Source: Paenibacillus sp. FSL K6-3182 (lineage in GTDB: Bacteria > Bacillota > Bacilli > Paenibacillales > Paenibacillaceae). From it: a stretch of DNA of 64,000 nt. Made by a program: the position numbers and the translations under genes. Numbering within the stretch: position 1 is the first letter of the stretch; each line of letters starts with the position of its first letter. Below, piece after piece: positions 35,175 to 44,556 of this stretch. Location: the NCBI RefSeq assembly GCF_037976325.1, contig NZ_CP150265.1, positions 2,041,501-2,105,500 of the forward strand. Direction: 5' to 3'. The notes under the pieces are model-generated. The model searched no databases and had not been told where the DNA came from. It saw only the letters and a program-made list of their open reading frames with translations.

Positions 35175-35204
35175 TAGTTTGCACGTATAATTTGAAAACT
35201 ATGC
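35175..35204 (-). promoter_or_regulatory. Sigma-G-type promoter for the ger operon
   Basis: On the reverse strand GCATA (35200-35204), an 18-bp spacer and CAAACTA (35175-35181) match the sigma-G consensus GHATR-N18-CATWMTA at 11 of 12 positions. Forespore sigma-G control of ger operons is established in B. subtilis. Confidence 0.7.
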
Positions 35205-35219
35205 TTATTTGATTCGATT

Positions 35220-35248
35220 TTGCCAGTATGTTGGAATTCAAGTACAAT
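35220..35248 (+). promoter_or_regulatory. Sigma-A promoter for the methyltransferase-MBL pair
   Basis: TTGCCA (35220-35225), a 17-bp spacer and TACAAT (35243-35248), 57 bp before the ATG at 35305. Confidence 0.65.
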
Positions 35249-35304
35249 AAAGTGATCATCATTCGCAAGCAATTCGCATGACCATGATGAAGGAGAGCAT
35301 TAAT

Positions 35305-36054
35305 ATGAAACCATGGTACGAACAGAGCTTCGGCTCCGATTATATGCTTGTCTACAAACATCGCGATTGGGAAAATGCAAATAAAGAAGCTTCCAAAATG
35401 ATCGCTTGGCTAGAGCTGGCGGAAGGTTCTCATGTACTTGATATAGGCTGTGGAATGGGAAGGCATTCACTCGCTTTAGCAAATCTTGGATACACCGTTA
35501 CAGGAATGGATTTATCGACTACATTGCTTGATGAAGCTCATCGTCATGATGAAGATGGACTTGTTGAATGGGTTAAAGGAGATATGCGCGAGCTGCCGTT
35601 TGAGGCGGAACGTTTTGATGCTACTGTCAATTTATTTACCTCATTTGGCTATTTCACAGCAGAGGAAGATAATGTGAGCGTGCTTCGGCATATTCGGAGA
35701 GTGCTGCGTACAGACGGTTGTTTTTTAATCGATTTCCTTAATCCTACTTATGTGGCTCAAACCTTAGTGCCCCGATCGGAACGTATAGATGAGGAGACTG
35801 GTCTGCTTATACAGGAGGCAAGATTTATTGCAAATGGTTGGGTACAGAAGGGCATTTCAATTTTCAATCCGGACAAAGAAGAGAAGCCAAGACAGTATTT
35901 AGAACAGGTAAGGCTGTACAATTTGGATTGGTTCGAAAACAATCTAGATGCTTGCAGTCTTAGAATAGACAAGCTGTACGGCAATTACGATGGTTCGAAA
36001 TACGATCCAGAGGCTTCTCCGCGAATGATTATGACAGGGAGAGCTAAAAGATGA
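35305..36054 (+). CDS. Class I SAM-dependent methyltransferase
   Basis: 249 residues. The SAM-binding motif I is VLDIGCGMGRHSLALANLG, with an acidic end of strand 2 (VTGMDLS) and a motif II/III-like FDATVNLFTSFGYF. The C-terminal half (residues about 140-245) resembles small-molecule methyltransferases of the Methyltransf_25 group. The substrate is unknown. AAGGAG lies 9 nt before the ATG at 35305. The stop overlaps the start of the MBL-fold gene (ATGA), so the two are translationally coupled. Confidence 0.85.
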   Translation: MKPWYEQSFGSDYMLVYKHRDWENANKEASKMIAWLELAEGSHVLDIGCGMGRHSLALANLGYTVTGMDLSTTLLDEAHRHDEDGLVEWVKGDMRELPFEAERFDATVNLFTSFGYFTAEEDNVSVLRHIRRVLRTDGCFLIDFLNPTYVAQTLVPRSERIDEETGLLIQEARFIANGWVQKGISIFNPDKEEKPRQYLEQVRLYNLDWFENNLDACSLRIDKLYGNYDGSKYDPEASPRMIMTGRAKR

Positions 36055-37091
36055 TATTTGAAAATAAGGATTCAAGCAGCATGCCGTCTTCAAATGAACA
36101 GGAGTTTTTACATACGGTTTCGTGGCAGGAAGGATGGCTGCAGGTAAAGGTCCCGGTTCCCTTTTCCCTCAAGTGGGTGAACAGCTATCTTATACCCGAA
36201 GAACAGGGGTATACGCTTATTGATCCGGGACTGCGAACGGACGAAGCCATTCAGGTATGGGATAAAGTCTTGCAGCATCATAACCTGGAGTGGCGCAATG
36301 TTACAAGAATCATTTTGACGCATCAGCATCCCGATCATTATGGACTCGCTGGTTATGTGCAAGAGAGAAGCGGGGCGCCCGTTTTTATTTCACGCAGGGC
36401 ACATGACTATGCGATTAGGCTGTGGGGAGAAAAAAGTCAGTTCGGCCAGCAGCTACAGGCTCTATATGCGAAGCATGGTATGCCGATTCAGCATAGAGAG
36501 GCTATTGCGCAAAATCTTGAAACCTTTGTGGAGATGGTATCCCCTCAGCCAGAGGTAACCTATATTCAGGCGGGAGATCAAATCATAATTGGCGGAATGA
36601 GCTGGCTCTTAATTGACGCGCCTGGTCATGCAAATGGTCAGCTTTGTTTCTATCAGAAAGAACGCAAATGGATGGTATGCGGAGATCAGGTGATGCCTCA
36701 TATTACCCCGAATGTGAGCATTGTGCCTGGTGAGGGTGGCGATCCATTGGAAGCATTTCTAGGCAGCTTGCAGGAGCTTGCTCATTATGAGGTTGAATTG
36801 GCTTTTCCAGGACATCGGGATCCTTTTACCGATTTCCATGGCAGGATATTGGAGCTGCAGCAGCATCATATACGGAGGTTAGACAAAATGGTTCGGATGC
36901 TCGAAGAAGAGCCCCGCACCGCCTATGGCATGTGCGAGGCTCTATTCGGCAATCGTCTGAACGGGAATGCGCATCAGCTGAGATTTGCAATGTCGGAGAC
37001 ACTTGCGCATTTGGTATATTTGGAGCGTCAAGCTCGAATCTCTTTTACTGAAAAAGATGGCATTTATAATTATTTTGCGATCACCGCTTAA
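36051..37091 (+). CDS. MBL-fold metallo-hydrolase
   Basis: 346 residues. The metal-binding signature THQHPDHYGLAGY is followed by a second histidine region, DAPGHANGQLCF, and the aspartate in CGDQVMPHI. FPGHRDPFTD supplies the last histidine. A helical C-terminal domain (about 240-340) resembles that of RNase-Z/glyoxalase-II-like or LACTB2-like members. The substrate is not predictable. It overlaps the methyltransferase gene by 4 nt. Its stop overlaps that of the convergent response regulator. Confidence 0.87.
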   Translation: MIFENKDSSSMPSSNEQEFLHTVSWQEGWLQVKVPVPFSLKWVNSYLIPEEQGYTLIDPGLRTDEAIQVWDKVLQHHNLEWRNVTRIILTHQHPDHYGLAGYVQERSGAPVFISRRAHDYAIRLWGEKSQFGQQLQALYAKHGMPIQHREAIAQNLETFVEMVSPQPEVTYIQAGDQIIIGGMSWLLIDAPGHANGQLCFYQKERKWMVCGDQVMPHITPNVSIVPGEGGDPLEAFLGSLQELAHYEVELAFPGHRDPFTDFHGRILELQQHHIRRLDKMVRMLEEEPRTAYGMCEALFGNRLNGNAHQLRFAMSETLAHLVYLERQARISFTEKDGIYNYFAITA

Positions 37092-38701
37092 CGATCACGG
37101 AATTCCTGCGGGGTAATGCCGTATCGATCTTTGAACACCTTTATGAAATAGCTCGTTTTCAAGTAACCAACTTTAGCTGCGATCTCGTAAATTTTGTCTG
37201 TTGTCGTGCGAAGCATATGCGCTGCCGTCTCCATTTTCAATCTGGATAAGTAGTCGCTTATGCCTTCGCCGGTTTCCAGCTTATATATTTTTGATAAGTA
37301 GGACGGATTCAGAAATACATGTGAAGCAATCGATTGCAGTGAAGCGTCTTCTAAATGAGTGGAAACATATTCTTGAACCTTCTGAATCGTACTGGAACGA
37401 GAATGCTGTACTTTGCTAGTCATATGGCTTCTATAGTTATCAAGTATGCCGGACGTCCACGTGCGAAGCTGTTTAATCGTATGAAAGTGGGGACCGCTAA
37501 GCAGTTGATTGAACTCAGATCCCATAATGTCGGACATCCACAGCTTGTTCTTATGAATGGAGAAACTTAACGAGCTTGCAATCATGAAATAGGTTTCCAA
37601 AATATGCTCATGCGACTCGCCCCATTTAAGCTCCAGCTCCTCAAACGCTAGATTTAGTTTCTCCTCGATCGCGTCCCATTGTCCCGCCTCAAGCAAATGA
37701 ATAAGCAGCGGCGGATTGTATAAATGAGAGAGAGAATTCGCTTCTCCTTGTTGTGATTCCTCTGTCAGTGTGAGGAGAAATCCGCGTTCACTGCCAATTC
37801 GCTGTCTAAAGTTAATAAGCGAGAAATCATAGGATTCGCGCAGCTCATGCGGAAATACATCCTGCTTCGTAATGACTAACGATATGGTCCCCTTTAAATA
37901 CAATTTCACATAATGCTGAAGCTGCGCTGCTTTTTGCTCAATGAGATGCAGCATGGAAGCTTGCTCTTGGCGTTGGTTTTCTTTGCCCATAATGAGAAAT
38001 ACAAAGTAGCCATGCTCGTCCTTCGTATGCCATAACCTATATTCCTCTGTAAATATTTCCTCCGCGATGTTGCACACGGCGTATTCAAGCAGCGAGCTGT
38101 CACGTTCGCTTTGCTCATAGAAGTAGTCCTCCATCCGCATAAGCATCATACAATATGGCTCTTTTGGATGAAAAGTTAGGTTCAGAATGTCGAGCTTTTC
38201 TGTTAATTTTTCGTCGCTGTAGGCCTGTCCCTTCAGAAGAGAGAGCAGAAGATGATTTCGTAAAATAGGGACATTTTCTTTCAAGGAGGTTAGCGCGCTT
38301 TGATGCGAGCTGACCTCCTTCCAATGTTCTTCCAGCTGGGAAGCTGCTTTCTGAACGGCTTGCAGTAGCTCTTCATCTTCAGCAGGCTTCAGCAAATAGT
38401 CGCTTGCTTGAAACTGAAGTGCTTTTTGGGCATACTCAAAATCATTATAGCCGGACAATAAAATACATTTCACATTGCTCCATGATGCTTTGATTTGCTC
38501 GATTAAATCAAGGCCGGAGAGGCCGGGCATATGAATATCTGTAATGACGATATCAATAGGCGTAGCCTGCATAATATCAAGCGCTTCCCGCCCAGAGTGT
38601 GCAAGGTAGACGGAATCAATGCCAACTGAGCTCCATGGCAAATTACTGGCTAAATCCTCTACGAGATCAGGTTGGTCATCGACAATTAAAAGTTGATACA
38701 T
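37088..38701 (-). CDS. YesN-type response regulator with AraC DNA-binding domain
   Basis: 537 residues. The receiver domain (about 1-120) has LLIVDDQPDLVEDL, the phospho-acceptor region DIVITDIHMPGLSGLDLI and LLSGYNDFEYAQKAL. A long middle region (about 130-420) is typical of the YesN family. The C-terminal AraC/XylS domain (about 435-537) has SIASHVFLNPSYLSKIYK and IYEIAAKVGYLKTSYFIKVF. AGGAG precedes the ATG. It pairs with the sensor kinase gene upstream and probably activates the divergent importer and glucanase genes. Confidence 0.93.
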   Translation of the reverse strand: MYQLLIVDDQPDLVEDLASNLPWSSVGIDSVYLAHSGREALDIMQATPIDIVITDIHMPGLSGLDLIEQIKASWSNVKCILLSGYNDFEYAQKALQFQASDYLLKPAEDEELLQAVQKAASQLEEHWKEVSSHQSALTSLKENVPILRNHLLLSLLKGQAYSDEKLTEKLDILNLTFHPKEPYCMMLMRMEDYFYEQSERDSSLLEYAVCNIAEEIFTEEYRLWHTKDEHGYFVFLIMGKENQRQEQASMLHLIEQKAAQLQHYVKLYLKGTISLVITKQDVFPHELRESYDFSLINFRQRIGSERGFLLTLTEESQQGEANSLSHLYNPPLLIHLLEAGQWDAIEEKLNLAFEELELKWGESHEHILETYFMIASSLSFSIHKNKLWMSDIMGSEFNQLLSGPHFHTIKQLRTWTSGILDNYRSHMTSKVQHSRSSTIQKVQEYVSTHLEDASLQSIASHVFLNPSYLSKIYKLETGEGISDYLSRLKMETAAHMLRTTTDKIYEIAAKVGYLKTSYFIKVFKDRYGITPQEFRDR

Positions 38702-38725
38702 GGTGAACAGCTCCTATTCATTCAT

Positions 38726-38892
38726 CTAAGGCGTGTCTGAGAGCTCTGAGGAGAGCAAATTTTGCCGAATTTTCGTTCCATGCAAGGCGCGTTTGTGAAG
38801 GCGTACCGGGGGTACGTCAAGCAAACGGAACGAAGCAGGGGGCGAAAAGGCGGTGAAAGGTGCCACTGAACGGGTTTTCAGATACGCCCTAG
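38726..38892. repeat. 167-bp palindromic MITE-like element between kinase and regulator genes
   Basis: Its ends are inverted repeats of 15 bp with 13 matches (CTAAGGCGTGTCTGA at 38726-38740; the complement of CTAGGGCGTATCTGA at 38878-38892). The interior is also self-complementary: GGCGTACC with GGTACGTC, CGTTTG with CAAACG, and TTCGTTCC with GGAACGAA. The whole can fold into one long imperfect hairpin. It has no coding capacity. The stop codon of the kinase lies within its right end. Confidence 0.7.
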
Positions 38893-40622
38893 TTGGCATA
38901 GTTTTCATGCGGCCAAGACAGGTACACAGCAACGCCGCCTTCTTCGCGAATTCGGAAGCTGATTGAAGCCTCAGATCCAAATTGGAACAGCATCCGCTGC
39001 CTAATATTCCACAGCGCGCAGCCGCTCGTATCATCAGGCGGATTGATAATTTTTTTCTCCAGCTTTCGAAGGGCTTCGTCCGTCATCCCCATCCCGTTAT
39101 CTTCTACAATAATCGTGTGATAGCGATCATTGCTAACACCTGAAATGGTGATGAGCCCATCACCGTCAAATCGTTCAATCCCGTGCAGAACCGCGTTTTC
39201 AACGACAGGCTGCAGGAGCAGACGCGGAATCTGAGCACCAAGCATCGAATCAGGCACCTCGATGCGATAGGACAAGTGCTGGATATGAAATTGTTGAATT
39301 TCCAAATAGCTCTCAACAAGCTGCAGCTCTTCCCTCAGCGTTGCGGTCAGCTTCTCGACCCGTGTCGTATAGCGATAATAGGTAGACAAGTGCATGGCAA
39401 GCCGCATGACAGATTCCTTTTTATCCAGCCTAGCAAGGCTGCGTATGAGCGCGAAACAATTGTATAAAAAATGAGGATTAATCTGGGATTGCAGCTGCTT
39501 TACATTAGCTTCACGCCTGCGAAGCTCCTCCACATAAACCTTCTGAATGAGCTGTTCCGTATTCGCAGCCATATCGTTAAATCTTTGAAATAAATAAGTA
39601 AATTCATTTTTGGGGTTTACCGTTATTCTTGCGGAATAGTTGCCTTCCTGCAGCCGTTTCACACTTCGAATAAGCAAACCGATTGGGCGCTGTACGTTTC
39701 GATAAAGCAAATAACCTGCGAGCAAGCTCATAATGAGCAGCAAACCAACGGAGCCGTAAAATAAATTTTGGCTTTTGACGATTGGTTTTAAAACATTTGC
39801 CAGCGGTACGTAATCAATCAAATACCAATCCAACGTTTTTACATGCGCAGAAGTGACGAGAAAATCATCCCCATTTATCGTCATAATTTGATTAGACGCT
39901 TCTGGGACGGTCATTTTTTTGATCAGCGCTTGAATGCTCTTGGTCATTTCTTTATCGGCTGTTTTATTTTTTATCATGCGCCCATCGGGATGGACAAGAA
40001 ACGGATCGCCTTTGCCTGCCAGCTTGAAAGTATCCAAATCTTTTATGAGATGCTCCTCTGGAAAAGAAATCTCAACGATGATACCGGCTTTCTCTATATC
40101 GGTGATTTTGCTTTTTGGCTTGACGATATGGCGTACGAAACGATTTTGCTTTATGTTTTGAATCGTCATTTCCTCGTACTTCCAGGTCGGGGTCAATATT
40201 TTTTTGATCGATTCAAGATCATACGAGAGATACGTATTTGTTGAGACGAGCTGCTTGCTTGCCGGCGCTGTAATGCTGTATTGCGTATCCCAGCGCTGTG
40301 CGACATTGAGCAGGCGGAGCCTCTCGAGAATGCGCAGCTTCTCATCGTTTCGCTGGTATGTGCTTTCAATTAAATGTAAATTTTGCAGCTGCTGGATATG
40401 GATATCTTCGCTGAGCAGAAAGCCAAGCGTTGATAGCGTTGTTACGCTTTTATCAATCTCGCTCGCTAGAAATGTAATGTCCTTCTGCTTCAACGATTTC
40501 ATTTCTTCCGTGATAACTCCGATGCTTGTCCGTATAGAAAGCGTATACAAAATAATGATCGGGATAAGCAAAAGGACGATCAATGTAATCATTTTGGCAA
40601 ATGTGTTTTCTCTTAAACGCAT
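38889..40622 (-). CDS. YesM-type sensor histidine kinase
   Basis: 577 residues. An N-terminal membrane helix (about 10-32), an extracytoplasmic sensor domain, a second helix (about 285-305) and a HAMP domain come first. A His_kinase domain follows, with QSQINPHFLYNC (phospho-acceptor His384) and an HATPase domain with VENAVLHGIERF and IIVEDNGMGM. This is the family that senses sugars or cell-wall-derived oligosaccharides with ABC importers. GAGAGGA precedes the ATG at 40622; the frame is open 21 codons upstream. The stop codon sits within the 167-bp palindromic element. Confidence 0.93.
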   Translation of the reverse strand: MRLRENTFAKMITLIVLLLIPIIILYTLSIRTSIGVITEEMKSLKQKDITFLASEIDKSVTTLSTLGFLLSEDIHIQQLQNLHLIESTYQRNDEKLRILERLRLLNVAQRWDTQYSITAPASKQLVSTNTYLSYDLESIKKILTPTWKYEEMTIQNIKQNRFVRHIVKPKSKITDIEKAGIIVEISFPEEHLIKDLDTFKLAGKGDPFLVHPDGRMIKNKTADKEMTKSIQALIKKMTVPEASNQIMTINGDDFLVTSAHVKTLDWYLIDYVPLANVLKPIVKSQNLFYGSVGLLLIMSLLAGYLLYRNVQRPIGLLIRSVKRLQEGNYSARITVNPKNEFTYLFQRFNDMAANTEQLIQKVYVEELRRREANVKQLQSQINPHFLYNCFALIRSLARLDKKESVMRLAMHLSTYYRYTTRVEKLTATLREELQLVESYLEIQQFHIQHLSYRIEVPDSMLGAQIPRLLLQPVVENAVLHGIERFDGDGLITISGVSNDRYHTIIVEDNGMGMTDEALRKLEKKIINPPDDTSGCALWNIRQRMLFQFGSEASISFRIREEGGVAVYLSWPHENYAN

Positions 40623-40785
40623 GCTGGAGTCCTCTCTTTTTATGAAAATAATGATACATAAGTAAACAAAATGGCATGCTTCCAAAGATCGTGGTCTATA
40701 GAACAGGAGAGACTGCTGGTAAAATTAATCATACAGGAGAGATGAAAAAACTCAAATCAAATTTTGTTTGGAAAGGGGCAGAACA

Positions 40786-41745
40786 GTGGAAAGTGCGCTA
40801 AACAAACCGCTGCAGCAAGAAAAAAAACAAAGGCAACAAAAGGATAAAAGAGCGAGAGAACTATTTAGCCGTACTTGGCCCTTGCATCTCATGCTGCTTC
40901 CGGCGGCTATTGTTACCTTTATATTTGCTTATGTACCAATGAGCGGGCTAATTATGGCCTTTCAGGATTTTAAACCTTATAACGGCATGTTTCATTCGAA
41001 GCTTGTTGGACTGGAGCACTTCCGCTTTATGTTTGAGTATCCAGATAGCAAACAGGTCATTTGGAACACTTTAATCATTTCGGGCTTAAAGATCGTTTTT
41101 GGCTTAATCGTGCCGTTCACGTTCGCGATCCTGCTTAATGAGGTTCGAAAAATGCTGTTTAAGCGAGTGGTACAAACTCTGGTGTACTTGCCGCATTTTA
41201 TATCATGGGTAATTTTAGGTGCGATCCTTACTGACATGCTGGGCAGTAAAGGAATCGTGAATCAGACGCTCAACAGTCTCGGTATAGATTCTGTGTTCTG
41301 GCTTGGGAACGGGGATTGGTTCCGTTTTACCGTTATCGTAAGCGATATTTGGCAAAACTTCGGTTTTAACACCATCGTGTTTCTTGCGGCACTGGCGGGT
41401 GTAAATCCTTCATTGTACGAAGCGGCTGAGGTGGATGGCGCCACGCGCTGGAAGCAGACGCTGCACATCACGGTTCCGTCGATGATTCCGATCGCGGTTG
41501 TCGTAGGTACGTTGTCCCTCGGCAATATTTTGAACGGGGGCTTCGATCAAATCTTCAATCTATACAATTCGCTTGTATACGATAAGGGAGACATTATCGA
41601 TACGTTCGTCTATCGGACAGCGATATTGAATGGTCAATACAGCTTTGGAACAGCTGTTGGTTTGTTTAAATCTTTAATCGGTTTGATCATGATCGTTTTC
41701 TCTTACCGAATGGCATACAAATACGCAGGTTATCGAATTTTCTAG
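40786..41745 (+). CDS. ABC sugar importer permease, LplB type
   Basis: A 319-residue CUT1-family permease with six membrane helices (first LMLLPAAIVTFIFAYVPMSG). The EAA loop is YEAAEVDGATRWKQTLHITVPSM, which contacts the ATPase. It starts at GTG 40786, 7 nt after AAAGGGG; TTG 40768 is an in-frame alternative. It diverges from the sensor kinase. No ATP-binding subunit is encoded here; a shared MsmX-type ATPase elsewhere is usual for this family. Confidence 0.92.
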   Translation: MESALNKPLQQEKKQRQQKDKRARELFSRTWPLHLMLLPAAIVTFIFAYVPMSGLIMAFQDFKPYNGMFHSKLVGLEHFRFMFEYPDSKQVIWNTLIISGLKIVFGLIVPFTFAILLNEVRKMLFKRVVQTLVYLPHFISWVILGAILTDMLGSKGIVNQTLNSLGIDSVFWLGNGDWFRFTVIVSDIWQNFGFNTIVFLAALAGVNPSLYEAAEVDGATRWKQTLHITVPSMIPIAVVVGTLSLGNILNGGFDQIFNLYNSLVYDKGDIIDTFVYRTAILNGQYSFGTAVGLFKSLIGLIMIVFSYRMAYKYAGYRIF

Positions 41746-41768
41746 GAAAGAGAGGGGCGAGAAAAAGC

Positions 41769-42647
41769 ATGTATCACAAAACAACAGGTTATAAAGCTTT
41801 TTCAGTATTTAACTATATTTTGCTCGCGGTCATTTGTATTTCTTGTATTATTCCACTCGTTCATATTCTAGCTGTAAGCTTAAGCGCCAGCTCACCAGCC
41901 AACGCGAATCTGGTCAAGCTATGGCCAATCGGCTTCAACTTTGAAGCCTATTCCAAAACGTTGAATAACGATAATTTTCACAATGCTCTTTTTGTAGGTT
42001 TTAAGCGTACGGCGCTTGGAACGCTCGTCGGCATGTCTTTGATGATTCTAGCGGGTTATGCATTATCCAAAGATGGACGGACATTTAAGAGCCGTTCGGT
42101 CTATACGTGGTATTTTCTCTTTACGATGTTGTTCAGTGGTGGTATTGTTCCTTCGTACATGCTTATTCGCAACTTGGATTTAATGAACTCGATTTGGGCG
42201 CTTGTTCTGCCAGGGGCGATCAACGTATTTAATATGGTGCTTCTAATGAACTTTTTCCGGGCCGTACCGAAGGAGCTGGAGGAAGCTTCGCTCATGGATG
42301 GAGCAGGACAGTTCCGAACGCTTTGGAGTATATTTTTACCCATTTCAATGCCGGCTTTAGCTACGATTTCATTGTTTACAATGGTTACACATTGGAATTC
42401 ATGGTTTGATGGATTGTTATATATTACAGATTATAGAAAATATCCATTAGCAACCTTTTTGCAAACGATTATTGTACAGCAGGATTTTAATAAAATAAAT
42501 CCCGATGTCAACGAGCTTAAGCATATCTCGCAGCGTACCGTTAAATCCGCGCAAATCTTCATTGGTACGTTGCCGATATTGCTTGTATACCCCTTTTTAC
42601 AGCGATATTTCGTGAAAGGCATCATCATGGGGGCTGTCAAAGAATAG
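41769..42647 (+). CDS. ABC sugar importer permease, YtcP type
   Basis: A 292-residue six-helix CUT1 permease, partner of the preceding gene 23 bp upstream. FNYILLAVICISCIIPLVHILAVS is the first segment, and the EAA loop is KELEEASLMDGAGQFRTLWSIFLPIS. AGAGGGG lies about 10 nt before the ATG. With the LplB-type permease and the lipoprotein it forms one importer, probably for oligosaccharides from polysaccharide breakdown. Confidence 0.92.
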   Translation: MYHKTTGYKAFSVFNYILLAVICISCIIPLVHILAVSLSASSPANANLVKLWPIGFNFEAYSKTLNNDNFHNALFVGFKRTALGTLVGMSLMILAGYALSKDGRTFKSRSVYTWYFLFTMLFSGGIVPSYMLIRNLDLMNSIWALVLPGAINVFNMVLLMNFFRAVPKELEEASLMDGAGQFRTLWSIFLPISMPALATISLFTMVTHWNSWFDGLLYITDYRKYPLATFLQTIIVQQDFNKINPDVNELKHISQRTVKSAQIFIGTLPILLVYPFLQRYFVKGIIMGAVKE

Positions 42648-42688
42648 TGCAAGAAAAAGGCATCAATAACAAAATTGTGGTCTTTCGG

Positions 42689-42738
42689 AGCTGTAAAGCG
42701 AGCTGTATATTGGTAACAAGCGATATTACAAATATCGT
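42689..42738 (+). promoter_or_regulatory. Possible regulated promoter before the solute-binding protein gene
   Basis: AGCTGTA occurs at 42689-42695 and 42701-42707 (12-bp spacing). TTGGTA (42710-42715), a 17-bp spacer and TATCGT (42733-42738) form a possible promoter. A palindrome CGATATT-ACA-AATATCG (42721-42737) overlaps the spacer and -10. Confidence 0.4.
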
Positions 42739-42774
42739 TAATAATAACAAAAATTAACTTACGGGGGTAAAGGC

Positions 42775-44508
42775 ATGAAGAAGTGGCTTTCGGTCTTATT
42801 GGTACTATCATTTATGCTCGCAATCGCAGCTTGTTCTGGAAACAACACGAACAAGGGGACTAACAGTCCGGCAGCAACAAACAAAGCGAGCAACGAACCA
42901 GCCAAGGTTGAAGAAGGAAGCACTGAAGGCTTTGCGGATGGCAAGTATACGACACCAATTACGTTAACGACAGTTTGGGGTCTTAACCAAAATGGTTCAA
43001 TCTTCAAAGAAGGCGAGTCCATTGAGGATAATGTTCATACTCGTCTTATCAAAGAAAGACTTGGCATTGACATTAAATACAACTGGGTTGTAACGAATAC
43101 GAATGATGCATACAAAACAAAGCTTCGCCTTATGCTGTCATCAGGTGAGGAAATGCCGGATGTTGTCACTTACCGCGGAGATATGGAAACGGTTAATATG
43201 TTGATCGACTCCGGTCAATTTATGCCGGTAGGCGATTTGGTCGACAAATACGCGAACGATACTTACAAAGCAGGCCTTGATCTTGATCCAACCATCTGGC
43301 TGCCAATTAGCCGGGGCGCTGACAAAATGGCGTTGCCTATTCTAGATTATGCCTACAACGCAGATCATGTCATGTGGATTCGTGAGGATTGGCTGACAAA
43401 GCTTAACCTTAAGGCTCCAACAACGCTTGCAGAAATGGAAACGGTTATGGAAGCATTCGTTAAGAATGATCCAGACGGAGACAGCAAAGCGGATACAATT
43501 GGCCTTGCAACGGGCTTCAAAAATGGTTTCGCTAACTGGATGACTGATATCGGCTTCGTGTTTGGCGCTTATGGCACAATGCCTGGTCAATGGAATCAAG
43601 CAGCGGATGGATCTTTGGCGCATGGTTCGATCAATCCGGCAGCTAAAGATGCATTAACAAAATTAAAAGAATGGTTAGACAAAGGCTACATTTCACAAGA
43701 TTCAGCATTGCTTGATGAATCAACTGGCTCGGAATTGTTTACTAAAGGCGAAGCGGGAATTATTTTTGGACCAAACTGGCTTCCAGCATGGCCTTTCCCA
43801 GATCTTCTGAATAATGTTCCTGGCGCAAAATATAAAGCTTATCCAATTCCTGCTGGTCCAGACGGCAAAATTGGCTCCGCAGGCGGCAACCCGCCAGCAA
43901 ACGGTTATGTATTCGTAAACAAAAAAGCTAAAAATCCTGAAGCTATTTTGCACTACTATAACTGGTTCTTCGATAATATGGCTAACCCGCAGCCGGGCAG
44001 CGAGTTTGAGAAGGGTTTCGCAGAAGGATATGATTATGCAACACTTCCAGACGGCTCTATTACTGCGGATATTGCAAAATACCCAGACCTATTCCCTGGT
44101 TTGAAGGATCAAACAGCACCACCGCTCTACTACACGCTCACTTTTGAAGGCGCTCGTATTCCTACTCTGTATGCAGAAACGCATGTTAAGCTTGCTAGCG
44201 GCGCAGAGCCGGTAACGCCATACGAGAAACAAGAGTTTAATACACGTCTAAAAGAGAATACAGATGCGATGAAAGTGGTTATGGACCAAAATTCGATCCG
44301 TATGAAAAACTACTACATGGGTCCTTTGACGGAAACGATGCAAAGTAAAAACGAGCTTCTGAACAAGCTGCTTAATGAAACGTTCAGCAAAATCGTATAT
44401 GGGCAACAACCGGTAGATTCGTTCGACACAATGGTTGAAAACTGGAAAAAATCAGGCGGCGAACAAATTACAAAAGAAGTTAACGATTGGTACAACAGCG
44501 TAAAATAA
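42775..44508 (+). CDS. Extracellular solute-binding lipoprotein, LplA type
   Basis: 577 residues. The lipoprotein signal ends LAIAAC with the lipidated cysteine at residue 20, then an Asn/Ser/Ala-rich linker. The mature part is a large cluster-type sugar-binding protein with motifs such as EDWLTKLNLKAPTTLAEMET and GEAGIIFGPNWLPAWPFPD. It captures the substrate for the two permeases. The large size is typical of Paenibacillus LplA-like proteins. A long terminator hairpin follows. Confidence 0.93.
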   Translation: MKKWLSVLLVLSFMLAIAACSGNNTNKGTNSPAATNKASNEPAKVEEGSTEGFADGKYTTPITLTTVWGLNQNGSIFKEGESIEDNVHTRLIKERLGIDIKYNWVVTNTNDAYKTKLRLMLSSGEEMPDVVTYRGDMETVNMLIDSGQFMPVGDLVDKYANDTYKAGLDLDPTIWLPISRGADKMALPILDYAYNADHVMWIREDWLTKLNLKAPTTLAEMETVMEAFVKNDPDGDSKADTIGLATGFKNGFANWMTDIGFVFGAYGTMPGQWNQAADGSLAHGSINPAAKDALTKLKEWLDKGYISQDSALLDESTGSELFTKGEAGIIFGPNWLPAWPFPDLLNNVPGAKYKAYPIPAGPDGKIGSAGGNPPANGYVFVNKKAKNPEAILHYYNWFFDNMANPQPGSEFEKGFAEGYDYATLPDGSITADIAKYPDLFPGLKDQTAPPLYYTLTFEGARIPTLYAETHVKLASGAEPVTPYEKQEFNTRLKENTDAMKVVMDQNSIRMKNYYMGPLTETMQSKNELLNKLLNETFSKIVYGQQPVDSFDTMVENWKKSGGEQITKEVNDWYNSVK

Positions 44509-44556
44509 GGAGTTATTTTCAGCTGAGGCATCATGTAAAAGTTTAATAGATAGAGA

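Noticed and set aside
33787..35361. A longer GerA starting at 35361
   Set aside because: The extra 81 codons cross the sigma-G promoter and the divergent methyltransferase start; a good ribosome-binding site lies at the ATG at 35118.
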